The notes below the pieces were generated by a model that made no database searches, had not been told where the DNA came from, and saw only the letters and a program-made list of their open reading frames with translations. DNA of 64,000 nt, from NCBI RefSeq assembly GCF_900091575.1, contig NZ_FMCR01000008.1, forward strand, positions 248,001 to 312,000, read 5' to 3'. The position numbers and the translations under genes are program-made. This stretch comes from Micromonospora saelicesensis. Lineage in GTDB: Bacteria > Actinomycetota > Actinomycetes > Mycobacteriales > Micromonosporaceae. This document shows, one piece after another, positions 42,873 through 50,644 of this stretch (the first letter of the stretch is position 1; every line of letters starts with the position of its first letter).

Positions 42873-43529
42873 GTGATCATCGACTGGCTCACCGGCACCG
42901 CGTTTCGGGTGGCCGGTACGGGCACCACCTGGGCGGAGCTGCTGGGGTTCGCGACCGGTGTGCTCAACGTGTGGCTGGTGGCCCGGCAGAAGATCGCCAA
43001 CTGGCCGATCGGCATCGCCAACGTTCTGCTGCTCATGGTGCTGTTCTGGACCGCCGGGCTGTACGCCGACGCGGGGCTCCAGGTCGTCTACGTCGCGCTC
43101 GGCTGCTACGGCTGGTGGCACTGGCTGTTCGGGGGCGAGCGGCGCACCCGGCTCACGGTCAGCCGCACGGGGCGGCGGGAATGGCTGGCGCTGGCCGCCG
43201 TCGGGCTGCTGCTCACCGGTGCGCTCTGGCTGCTGCTGGACCGGGCCACCGACTCGACGGTGCCGCTGCCGGACGCGTTGACCACGGCGCTGTCCCTGCT
43301 GGCCACGTATGGGCAGACCCGCAAGCGGGTGGAGAGCTGGTGGCTCTGGATCGCCGCCGACCTGATCTACATCCCGTTGTACGCGTACAAGGGGCTGCAC
43401 CTGACGGCCGTCCTCTACCTGGTCTTCCTCGCCCTGTGCGTACTCGGGTTGCGGGCCTGGCGCGCCGACCTGCGTCGGGCCGACCGGCCGAGCGCGGTCC
43501 CGCCCGGCCCGGCCCCGGTCACCGCGTGA
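42873..43529 (+). CDS. pnuC: Nicotinamide riboside transporter
   Basis: A 218-residue membrane protein with about seven segments. LGFATGVLNVWLVARQKIANWPIGIANVLLLMVLFW and the YGCxGWWHWLFGG-like stretch, then VESWWLWIAADLIYIPLYAYKGLHLTAVLYL, are PnuC signatures including the Trp and Asn residues that line the riboside site in solved homologues. It allows facilitated diffusion; trapping is by the kinase of NadR encoded next. GTG start, and the stop overlaps the nadR GTG by four bases. Confidence 0.93.
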   Translation: MIIDWLTGTAFRVAGTGTTWAELLGFATGVLNVWLVARQKIANWPIGIANVLLLMVLFWTAGLYADAGLQVVYVALGCYGWWHWLFGGERRTRLTVSRTGRREWLALAAVGLLLTGALWLLLDRATDSTVPLPDALTTALSLLATYGQTRKRVESWWLWIAADLIYIPLYAYKGLHLTAVLYLVFLALCVLGLRAWRADLRRADRPSAVPPGPAPVTA

Positions 43530-44644
43530 ACGCCGAGACGTCCGGCCGTGCGCCGGCACCACGCGCGCCGGCCCGCTCGGCGGAGTTCGGGCACGGGATG
43601 GTGGTGGGCAAGTTCTATCCACCGCACGCCGGGCACCACGCGCTGATCCGGGCCGCCGCCGCCCGCTGCGCCGAGGTGACAGTCGTCGTGGCGCCCTCGC
43701 GTCGGGAGTCCATTGCGCTCCCGCTGCGCCTGGACTGGCTGCGCGAGGTGCACGCGGACACGCCGTGGGTCCGTTTCGTCGGCCGGTACGACGACCACCC
43801 GGTGGACTACGCCGATCCGGCGGTCTGGGACGCGCACTGCGCGGTGTTCCGCGAGGCGGTCGGGTCGGGGTCGGTGGACGCGGTCTTCTCCTCCGAGGCG
43901 TACGGCGCCGAGCTGGCGCGCCGCTTCCACGCCGTACCCGTGTCGGTGGATCCGGATCGGCGGACCGTGCCGGTGTCCGGGACGGCCGTGCGCGCGGACC
44001 CGGCGGGTCACTGGCGGTGGCTGAGCCCGCCGGTGCGGGCGTGGTTCGTCCGGCGGGTGGTGGTGGTCGGGGCCGAGTCGACCGGGACCACGACGATGGC
44101 GGCGGCGCTCGCCGGGCACTACGGCACGTCCTGGGTGCCGGAGTACGGCCGGGAGTTGACCGCGCGCAAGCTGGCCCGGCTGCGGGAGCGAACGCCGGAG
44201 GCGACCGTCTTCGACGTCTCCTGGGACCGGGATGACTTCCGCGCGGTGGTCCGCGAGCAGCAGGCGGCCGAGGACGCGGCGGCCCGGACGAGCGGGCCGC
44301 TGCTGGTCTGCGACACCGACGCGCGGGCGACGGCGGTGTGGGAGGAGCGCTACCTGGGCAGCACGTCGGAGGAAGTACGGGCGGCGGCGCGTCGGCCGGC
44401 GCTGTATCTGCTGACTGATCACCGGGGGGTGCCGTTCACCGATGACGGTCTGCGCGACGGTGAGCACCTGCGGGCCTGGATGACCGAGCGCTTCCGGACC
44501 GAGCTGGCCGGGTGCGGGGTGCCGGTGGTGGAGTTGGCCGGATCCCACGCCGATCGGTTGGCCCGAGCGGTGCGGGCCTGCGACGACCTGCTCGCCGCAG
44601 GCTGGTCGCTCACCGACCCGATCGCCGCACCCGATATGCACTAG
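43526..44644 (+). CDS. nadR: NadR-like NMN adenylyltransferase and ribosylnicotinamide kinase
   Basis: A 372-residue bifunctional protein for NAD salvage. Residues 22-190 form the adenylyltransferase with GKFYPPHAGHH (HxGH at 34-37) and a late VSGTAVRADPAGHW in place of ISSTxIR. Residues about 195-360 form the P-loop kinase that phosphorylates nicotinamide riboside; its P-loop reads GAESTGTTT, with Thr where the Walker Lys is expected, and VCDTDARATAVW follows. There is no N-terminal DNA-binding domain, so it is not a repressor. GTG overlaps the pnuC stop. Together the pair imports and converts nicotinamide riboside to NAD. Confidence 0.9.
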   Translation: MNAETSGRAPAPRAPARSAEFGHGMVVGKFYPPHAGHHALIRAAAARCAEVTVVVAPSRRESIALPLRLDWLREVHADTPWVRFVGRYDDHPVDYADPAVWDAHCAVFREAVGSGSVDAVFSSEAYGAELARRFHAVPVSVDPDRRTVPVSGTAVRADPAGHWRWLSPPVRAWFVRRVVVVGAESTGTTTMAAALAGHYGTSWVPEYGRELTARKLARLRERTPEATVFDVSWDRDDFRAVVREQQAAEDAAARTSGPLLVCDTDARATAVWEERYLGSTSEEVRAAARRPALYLLTDHRGVPFTDDGLRDGEHLRAWMTERFRTELAGCGVPVVELAGSHADRLARAVRACDDLLAAGWSLTDPIAAPDMH

Positions 44645-44957
44645 CCTCCTAGGAAGCCCTAGCGGGTGTGACACGGCGAACGGTGTCCGGCGCCACCGGA
44701 TGCCCGGGGTGTGATCACGGGGCGTGGTGGGCAACAATGGTCAACGAGGAGGGGAGTATTCCCCCGCAACGGAGTCGTCAGCACGGTCGATCGCCGGAAC
44801 CACGGCGGCCCGACCCGGCCCCGTAGGTCGCCGCCCCGCACCGGGGCGACGGCGGAAGAGACCTCCGACAGTCACCAGAGTGAGCGACAGCGGCACGCCG
44901 GCTCCCGCAGGGGCGTACGGTGTGCCCGACGCCGCGTGTCTGCCGGAGGAATGAACG
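44645..44957 (+). other. Leader region of the TerC gene (313 bp)
   Basis: Besides the riboswitch, the region between nadR and the TerC gene holds only a GGAGGA ribosome-binding site at 44945-44950. An ATG at 44951 is out of frame with TerC and opens a frame without family character. Confidence 0.55.
44744..44868 (+). ncRNA. yybP-ykoY manganese riboswitch
   Basis: The segment has the family landmarks in order: GAGGAGGGGAGTA at the 5' side, a GTCGTCAGCA element, a variable GC-rich arm, and GGAAGAGACCTCC closing the base stem (GGAG with CTCC). It ends 89 bases before the TerC gene. This RNA class senses Mn2+ and switches on manganese exporters and TerC proteins in other bacteria. A covariance search would settle it. 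Confidence 0.78.
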
Positions 44958-45956
44958 TTGGACGTGTCCGGATTGGTGTGGGCGGGGACGCTTGTCGCAC
45001 TGACTGCGGTCCTGCTCGTCGACCTGTTGATCATCGGTCGGCGTCCGCACGAGCCGAGTGTGCGGGAGTCGAGCCTCTGGGTCGGCTTCTACGTCGGCCT
45101 CGCCCTGCTCTTCGGTGCGGGTGTCTGGCTGACCTCCGGGGCCAGCGCCGCCGGCCAGTTCTACACGGGCTGGCTCACCGAGTACAGCCTCTCGGTCGAC
45201 AACCTCTTCGTCTTCGTGATCATCATGGCTCGCTTCGGGGTGCCCCGGCAGTACCAGCAGAAGGTGCTGCTCGTCGGCATCGTGCTGGCGCTGGTGATGC
45301 GCGGCGGGTTCATCGCTGCGGGTGCGGCGCTGATCACGCAGTTCTCCTGGGTCTTCTACATCTTCGGCGCGTTCCTGATCTACACCGCGGTGAACCTGGC
45401 CCGGCAGGGTGAGCCGGACGAGGACGAGTTCTCCGAGAACGTGCTGATCCGGTGGAGCCGCAAGGCGTTGCCGATCTCGAAGGACTACGACGGCGCGAAG
45501 CTCACCACCCACGTGGCCGGCAAGCGGCTGTTCACCCCGATGCTGATCGTGATGATCGCGATCGGCACCACCGACCTGATCTTCGCGTTGGACTCGATCC
45601 CGGCGATCTTCGGCATCACCCAGGAGCCGTACCTGGTCTTCACCGCGAACGTCTTCGCGCTGATGGGCCTCCGGCAGCTCTACTTCCTGCTCGGTGGCCT
45701 GCTGGACCGGCTGATCTACCTGAGCTACGGCCTGGCCGTCGTGCTCGGCTTCATCGGGGTCAAGCTGGTGCTGGAGGCACTGGCCGACAACAACCTGCCG
45801 TTCATCAACGGTGGCGAGCACGTCGGCTGGGCGCCGCACATCCCGATCTGGTTGTCGCTGCTGGTCATCATCGGCACCCTGGGCACCGCCACCGCCGCCA
45901 GCCTGATCAAGTCCTCCCGGGACCGGCGTCGCGAGTTGGCCGACGCCCGACACTGA
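44958..45956 (+). CDS. TerC family integral membrane protein
   Basis: A 332-residue membrane protein with about eight segments and the two TerC signature blocks: EYSLSVDNLFVFVIIMARFGVP and TDLIFALDSIPAIFGIT, both with an Asp in the membrane that probably binds a metal ion. Relatives (Alx, MeeF/MeeY, YkoY) export Mn2+ or load exported metalloproteins. The TTG start has GGAGGA seven bases before it. The Mn-type riboswitch upstream supports a manganese role (inference from two independent clues). Confidence 0.92.
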   Translation: MDVSGLVWAGTLVALTAVLLVDLLIIGRRPHEPSVRESSLWVGFYVGLALLFGAGVWLTSGASAAGQFYTGWLTEYSLSVDNLFVFVIIMARFGVPRQYQQKVLLVGIVLALVMRGGFIAAGAALITQFSWVFYIFGAFLIYTAVNLARQGEPDEDEFSENVLIRWSRKALPISKDYDGAKLTTHVAGKRLFTPMLIVMIAIGTTDLIFALDSIPAIFGITQEPYLVFTANVFALMGLRQLYFLLGGLLDRLIYLSYGLAVVLGFIGVKLVLEALADNNLPFINGGEHVGWAPHIPIWLSLLVIIGTLGTATAASLIKSSRDRRRELADARH

Positions 45957-45961
45957 CCGGT

Positions 45962-45997
45962 CACCGGCCGGGTGCGGACACGCGCCCGGCCGGTGAA
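45962..45997. terminator. Hairpin between convergent TerC and NlpC/P60 genes
   Basis: TCACCGGCCGGG and CCCGGCCGGTGA form a perfect 12-bp stem with a 12-base loop, between the two stop codons. Probably bidirectional. Confidence 0.7.
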
Positions 45998-46011
45998 GGG
46001 CGTGTGTCGCC

Positions 46012-46995
46012 CTAGACCCGGTGCGCGCCCACCAACGTGGCGGTCCGGTCGGCCGGCAGTTCCTCTTCGATGACCCGCCGCCGCCGGTAGCAGGCGTGCA
46101 GCATCCGGCGCTGGCCGTCGTCGCCGGGGACGGCGGTGACGATGCCGATATGGTGGATCTTGCGGCCGGGTCGGGCGAAGAAGTAGAGATCGCCGGGGCG
46201 TTCCGCGCCCAACGACAGCGGGGTGGTGGCCACGGCCTGGTCGTCGGCGTCGCGGGGCAGCAGCACCCCGAACCGCCGCCAGGCCAGATGGACCAGCCCC
46301 GAGCAGTCGATGCCGTGCGCGGAGAGACCGCCCCAGATGTAGACGACGTCCAGCAGGCGCTGTGCCACCGCGAGCGCCTGCTCGGCGGTCGGCGACGCGG
46401 CCGAGGACGGGACCAGGTGCCCGTCCGGCAGCCAGAGCGGCGTGGCCCGGCCGGGGACGTGTACCGGCCGCCAGTCGTCGAGTGTGGGGCCGGCCGGGAC
46501 GAGCCGGGTGCCGACGACGACGCCGGGCAGCGCCACCGGCCCGTTCGGGGCGGCGTGCAGCCCGGTGACCGTGGCGTCCACCACCAGCGGATGATCGATG
46601 CTGGTGTGGGCCGGGTCGGGAACGGCCAGTTGCTCGGCGGGGAGCCAGCCTGGGTAGCCGCGGGGGTCCAGCTTGGCGGCTGGTTGTTCGACGGCGACGA
46701 CCCGGGCCCAGCCGTCCGGGCGTAGCTCGCTGATGAGGACCCGTTCGCCGAGCAGGAGTTGGCTCAGCACGCAGTCGCCGACCTGCTGGTCGGTGTCCAT
46801 GCCCGAGACCCAGGTCCGGATGTCGGCGCCGGCGGTCAGCGCCGGACGGTCGACCGGGCGGACTGCCTCGGGGGAGGTCCACAGCGTCGCCACGGCGACC
46901 CGGACGACGGCCTCGCGGCCCGGTTGCAGCTCCACGTCAACCCCCAGATCGTGTCGGCTGTCCAGGGGAACCCTATGAAAGAAACCGACGGTCAT
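46012..46995 (-). CDS. NlpC/P60 peptidase, YkfC-like (gamma-D-Glu-diamino acid endopeptidase)
   Basis: A 327-residue cysteine peptidase without a signal peptide. The N-terminal two thirds hold SH3b-like domains (WTSPEAVRPVDRPAL, RVLISELRPDGWARVVAVEQP, PRGYPGWLPAEQL). The catalytic NlpC/P60 domain begins near 210: YIWGGLSAHGIDCSGLVHLAWRRFG with the catalytic Cys, then HHIGIVTA with the His, and MLHACYRRRRV. The architecture equals B. subtilis YkfC, which splits L-Ala-gamma-D-Glu from diaminopimelate. ATG 46995 overlaps the upstream epimerase stop (TGATG). Lack of a signal supports a cytosolic salvage role. Confidence 0.9.
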   Translation of the reverse strand: MTVGFFHRVPLDSRHDLGVDVELQPGREAVVRVAVATLWTSPEAVRPVDRPALTAGADIRTWVSGMDTDQQVGDCVLSQLLLGERVLISELRPDGWARVVAVEQPAAKLDPRGYPGWLPAEQLAVPDPAHTSIDHPLVVDATVTGLHAAPNGPVALPGVVVGTRLVPAGPTLDDWRPVHVPGRATPLWLPDGHLVPSSAASPTAEQALAVAQRLLDVVYIWGGLSAHGIDCSGLVHLAWRRFGVLLPRDADDQAVATTPLSLGAERPGDLYFFARPGRKIHHIGIVTAVPGDDGQRRMLHACYRRRRVIEEELPADRTATLVGAHRV

Positions 46996-48092
46996 CAACC
47001 ACGAGTCTGCACTTTTGCTTCAGCGAGGCCGGAGATGCCCAGGCCAGGGGCGTCCGGCAGCACCACGGTCGCCCCGTCGTAACGGATGCCACCCTGCACC
47101 GGTGACCAGGCCAGCCACCAGGCGGCGTCCAGGTCGGCGACCGCTGTGGTGCCGTACGCGGCGACCAGACTCGCCGCCGCCCCGATGCCGACCTGGCTCT
47201 CCATCATCGAGCCGACCACAGTGCCGAGCCCGTGCGCGGTGGCCAGGTCGAGGAGGGTACGGGCCGGATGCAGCCCACCGCACTTGGCCAGCTTGACGTT
47301 CACCAGGTCGGCGGCCCGGCGACGGATCACCTCCACCAGGTCACGAACCCCGAAGACCGCCTCGTCGGCCAGGATCGGCACGGACACCCGGTCGCTGACC
47401 CAGGCCAGCCCGTCCAGGTCCCAGCGGGCCACCGGCTGCTCGACCAACTCCACGTCGAGCCCGGCGTCCTCGATGCCGCGGATCACCCGGACCGCCTCCC
47501 GGGGCGTCCAGCCCTGGTTGGCGTCCAGCCGGATCCGGGTGCCGGGGCCGACGGCTGCTCGTACCGCGCGCACCCGGTCCAGGTCGCCGGCCGCGTCGGT
47601 GCCGACCTTCAACTTGAGCACGCCGAAGCCGTCGGCCTGCCGCTGCCGTGCCGCGGCCGCCAGGTCCACCGCGTCACCCGCCGCCAGCGTCACGTCCGTC
47701 GGGACCCGCAGCGTGGTGCCCCCGAGCAACCGCACCAGGGGTACGCCCAGCCGCCGCGCGGCGAGGTCGTGCAGGGCGACGTCCACTGCGGCCTTCGCGG
47801 CCTCGTTGCCGACCACGGCGCGCTGCACCTCGGCGCAACGGGTCACCAGGTCGTCCGGGTCGCGGCCGATCAGCTGTGGGCCGAGCAACTCGCGGACGCA
47901 CGCCTGCGCGCCGGCCACCGACGCGCCGGTGACCTGCCAGACCTGGGGCGCCTCACCGAAGCCGGACCGGCCGTCGCTGTCGACAAGCTCGACGACCAGG
48001 GTGTCCACTGTGGTGGTACGACGTAGCGCGGTGACGAATGGGGTGTGTAAGGGGGCGGAAACCCGGTGGGTGCGTACCGCCGAGATCGTCAT
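46995..48092 (-). CDS. Dipeptide epimerase, YkfB-like (L-Ala-D/L-Glu epimerase)
   Basis: A 365-residue enolase-superfamily enzyme of the muconate lactonizing subgroup. The barrel carries the KLKVG acid/base lysine, metal ligands in RLDANQGW, VELVEQPVA and ILADEAVF, the second Lys in DLVNVKLAKCGG, and a late VADLDAAWWL with the DxD specificity motif for dipeptides. It isomerises L-Ala-D-Glu to L-Ala-L-Glu so that ordinary dipeptidases can cut it. ATG 48092 has AGGGTG upstream. Translation is coupled to the NlpC/P60 gene; the pair reproduces the ykfB-ykfC murein peptide pathway. Confidence 0.9.
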   Translation of the reverse strand: MTISAVRTHRVSAPLHTPFVTALRRTTTVDTLVVELVDSDGRSGFGEAPQVWQVTGASVAGAQACVRELLGPQLIGRDPDDLVTRCAEVQRAVVGNEAAKAAVDVALHDLAARRLGVPLVRLLGGTTLRVPTDVTLAAGDAVDLAAAARQRQADGFGVLKLKVGTDAAGDLDRVRAVRAAVGPGTRIRLDANQGWTPREAVRVIRGIEDAGLDVELVEQPVARWDLDGLAWVSDRVSVPILADEAVFGVRDLVEVIRRRAADLVNVKLAKCGGLHPARTLLDLATAHGLGTVVGSMMESQVGIGAAASLVAAYGTTAVADLDAAWWLAWSPVQGGIRYDGATVVLPDAPGLGISGLAEAKVQTRG

Positions 48093-48136
48093 GTGAGGCA
48101 CCCTATACGGAGGTTCACCGCGGGAGGGGAGACCGG

Positions 48137-48934
48137 ATGACCGGGCAGGGCTGGGAGCTGGTGGGTGCACCGAACGCGCGTGACCTGGGTGGGCTCGTCG
48201 GCGCGGACGGGCGGCGGGTCCGGGTCGGCCAGTTGATCCGCACTCCGGCGCTGGGTCGGCTGACCGACGAGGACCTACCGGTGCTGGCGAAGCTGGGGCC
48301 GGCGTGCGTGGTGGATCTGCGCGACGCCTCGGAGATCGCGGTCGCGCCGGAGGACCGGTTCGCCGGTGAGCCACGGGTGGTGCGCCTGCCGGTGCACGAC
48401 GCGGAGCATCCGGTCTTCACGTACGTCTCGGCGGTGCTGCTCGGTCACGACCTGAACGCGTACGCGGAGCTGGCCCGGCAGGGCACGGCGGGGGCGATGG
48501 CGGCGATCTACCGCTGGTTCGTCACCGGTGAGTCGGCGCGGGTCGGTTTCGCCGAGGCGGTGCGGCTGGCGTCCCGGCCGGAGAATCTGCCGCTGCTCTA
48601 CCACTGCTCGGCCGGCAAGGACCGCACCGGTTGGCTGACCGTCATCCTGTTGACGGCGCTCGGGGTGGACGAGGCGGCCATTCGCGCCGACTACCTGCGC
48701 AACAACGAGCTGACCGACAGCCTGCGGGCGGTGATCGTCGAGGCGATGCGCCGGCGGAATCCCGAGTTGGACGTCGACGCGGTGTTGCCGGTGCTGGAGG
48801 TCCGCGCCGAATATCTCGACGCCGGTTACGCCGAGGTGCGTCGGGTGCACGGCTCGTTCGACGCGTACCTGCGCGACGGGCTGGGGCTCACCGACTCCGA
48901 CCTCAGGGCGTTGCGGGCGCAGTTGCTGGAGTGA
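48137..48934 (+). CDS. Tyrosine phosphatase-like protein (Y_phosphatase3 family)
   Basis: A 265-residue phosphatase with the P-loop HCSAGKDRTG, catalytic Cys157 and Arg163. The N-terminal NARDLGGL and VVDLRDASEI blocks, and a C-terminal helical tail with YLDAGYAEVRRVHGSFDAYLRDGLGLT, match MptpB/Lip-type bacterial phosphatases that act on phosphotyrosine, phosphoserine or phosphoinositides. No signal peptide. ATG 48137 after GGAGGGGAG. It is divergent from the epimerase with a 44-base spacer and its 3' end overlaps the YhhN gene by 32 bases on the other strand. Confidence 0.92.
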   Translation: MTGQGWELVGAPNARDLGGLVGADGRRVRVGQLIRTPALGRLTDEDLPVLAKLGPACVVDLRDASEIAVAPEDRFAGEPRVVRLPVHDAEHPVFTYVSAVLLGHDLNAYAELARQGTAGAMAAIYRWFVTGESARVGFAEAVRLASRPENLPLLYHCSAGKDRTGWLTVILLTALGVDEAAIRADYLRNNELTDSLRAVIVEAMRRRNPELDVDAVLPVLEVRAEYLDAGYAEVRRVHGSFDAYLRDGLGLTDSDLRALRAQLLE

Positions 48935-49604
48935 CAGGTGCCTGCGGGGGTGCGCCGAGGCGGGCGGCCAGGCCGGTGACGATCAGTGCCTGGCCGGCGG
49001 CGTAGGTCGCCATGACCAGCACCGGCGCGCCGGGTGGCTGGGCCACCTCGGCCACCCCGGCGGCGATCAGCAAATCGGAGCCGAGGAAGAGCGCGGCGCC
49101 GAGACCGACCCGCCAGCCCTGGGTGGCGGCGGTGCTCGCCATGGCGGCCAGCGCGATGGCGTAGCCGGCCACCGGTACGGCCAGCCCGACGTCGGTCAGC
49201 CCCGCCCACATCCAGGTCAGCGCGACGACGGTCAGCACCGCGTACCCCAGGGGGACGGCGACCAGCGGCGTGCGGCGCAGCGCGGTCGCGGCGCCGTGTC
49301 GGGTGAAGGCCGCGAGGTAGCAGAGATGCGTGCCGAGGAAGCAGGCCATGCCGGCGAGGAACCAGCCGGTGCCGTCGATCATGAGGGCGACGTCGCCGCC
49401 GGTGGCGAAGGCCAGCGCGGCGAGCAGCAGCCGGTCCGGTCGGGCCGCGCGTTCGGCGCTGACCCGCCAGAGGTACGCGGCCAGCAGCGGCATGAGCAGC
49501 GGCTTGGTCAGTAGGAGGGCCAGGCCGCCGCCCGTGGCGTTGGCCAGCAGGTTCGCGGCCGTCACGACGAGGAAGGCGATCAGCACGGTGCGACTGCGGG
49601 GCAT
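48903..49604 (-). CDS. YhhN family (TMEM86/lysoplasmalogenase-like) membrane protein
   Basis: A 233-residue protein with about eight hydrophobic segments. LLTKPLLMPLLAAYLW, a FATGGDVALM-type Asp, GMACFLGTHLCYLAAF, and the late VGLGAALFLGSDLLIAAG are the YhhN pattern; the two Asp residues in the membrane are conserved in lysoplasmalogenases, which cleave the vinyl ether of lysoplasmalogens. In bacteria the role is less clear. ATG 49604. The last 32 bases overlap the phosphatase gene tail-to-tail. Confidence 0.88.
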   Translation of the reverse strand: MPRSRTVLIAFLVVTAANLLANATGGGLALLLTKPLLMPLLAAYLWRVSAERAARPDRLLLAALAFATGGDVALMIDGTGWFLAGMACFLGTHLCYLAAFTRHGAATALRRTPLVAVPLGYAVLTVVALTWMWAGLTDVGLAVPVAGYAIALAAMASTAATQGWRVGLGAALFLGSDLLIAAGVAEVAQPPGAPVLVMATYAAGQALIVTGLAARLGAPPQAPVTPATAPATP

Positions 49605-49680
49605 CTGCGGCTCCGGGGTGGGGGTGCCGAGCAGCTTAGCCGCAGTCGGGGGCGCTGGCCTCGCCGCCGAGGCTGTCGGG

Positions 49681-50532
49681 TCAGAGGTGGTGGCGGGCGG
49701 CCCAGACCTGCGCCGAGATGTGCGCGAGCAGCAGGCAGGCGTCGTCCTCGACCTGGTCGTCGCCCCCGGCCAGCTCGGTGGTGGTGCAGACGGCGATGAG
49801 GTACGGCGGGGCGTCGTCGGGCAGCACCACGCCGGCGCCGTGGCGCACGCCGCGTACCCAACCGTTCTTGTGCGCGATGCGGGTGCCCTCGGGCAGGCCG
49901 GCGGCGAGGTCCTCGCGGTGTTCCTGGGCGAGCAGGACGTCCAGCATGGTGGTGCAGGCGGCCGGTGAGGCGAGTGGGCCGGGGGTGTCGGCCCCGGTGG
50001 CCAGGGTGCCGAGCAGGGCGGCCAGGTCGGCGGCGGTGACCGTGTTGGTGATGCCGGCCTCGCGGGCGGCGAAGTCCTCGATGCCGCGGCCGGTGACGCT
50101 GTTGCGGGCACCGGCGAGCGCCCAGACCTCGGCGACCGCGGGCAGCCCGACGTGGCCGAGGACGAGGTTGGTGGCGAGGTTGCTGGAGCGCACGATCATC
50201 CGGTCGGCCAGCCAGCGCAGCGACGCGGTGCCGCCGATGCGGTCCCAGACCGCGTCGTCGTTGTCGTAGGACTGCGCGTTGGCGAAGCGGGGCGCGCCGG
50301 GCTGGGCGGAGTCGAAGTGGTTGACGACCGGGACCGGGGCGTCCAGGTCCAGGGTGCCGGCCTCGGCGGCGCGGTGCAGCGCGGCGAGCACCGCCACCTT
50401 CATGGTGCTCGCGGCGTAGTGGCCGGCGTCCGCGTGGCGGGTCCAGGTCGGCGGAGCGGCGAGCCGCCCCACGTACGCGGAGACGGTGCCGGGCACCCGG
50501 TCCAGGTGGGCGTCGAGATCATCCCAGGTCAT
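49681..50532 (-). CDS. Class A beta-lactamase-like serine hydrolase, cytosolic
   Basis: A 283-residue protein with the serine beta-lactamase/D,D-peptidase fold. SxxK is STMK (Ser42, Lys45), SxN is SSN (117-119), and the third box, normally KTG, is KNG in IAHKNGW. The region of the omega loop has no clear ExxLN. There is no signal peptide, so it is not likely to give beta-lactam resistance outside the cell; it may be an amidase or peptidase on imported peptides. This would fit the neighbouring murein salvage genes, but the link is only positional. Confidence 0.85.
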   Translation of the reverse strand: MTWDDLDAHLDRVPGTVSAYVGRLAAPPTWTRHADAGHYAASTMKVAVLAALHRAAEAGTLDLDAPVPVVNHFDSAQPGAPRFANAQSYDNDDAVWDRIGGTASLRWLADRMIVRSSNLATNLVLGHVGLPAVAEVWALAGARNSVTGRGIEDFAAREAGITNTVTAADLAALLGTLATGADTPGPLASPAACTTMLDVLLAQEHREDLAAGLPEGTRIAHKNGWVRGVRHGAGVVLPDDAPPYLIAVCTTTELAGGDDQVEDDACLLLAHISAQVWAARHHL

Positions 50533-50593
50533 GCCGGTGACCGTAGCGGATCAAGCGGGGGTGGGCTCGGGTAGCCGTCGGGGGAAAGACGAC

Positions 50594-50625
50594 GGGCGCG
50601 TCGGCCGCAAGCGGCCGACGCGCCC
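50594..50625. terminator. typA terminator hairpin
   Basis: GGGCGCGTCGGCCGC and GCGGCCGACGCGCCC make a perfect 15-bp stem with two unpaired bases, 19 bases after the typA stop on the minus strand. Confidence 0.8.
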
Positions 50626-50644
50626 GGTGTCGGGTGCTGGTGGG

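Noticed and set aside
49681..50532. Beta-lactam resistance gene
   Set aside because: No signal peptide, KNG instead of KTG, and no clear omega-loop Glu; a cytosolic hydrolase is more likely.
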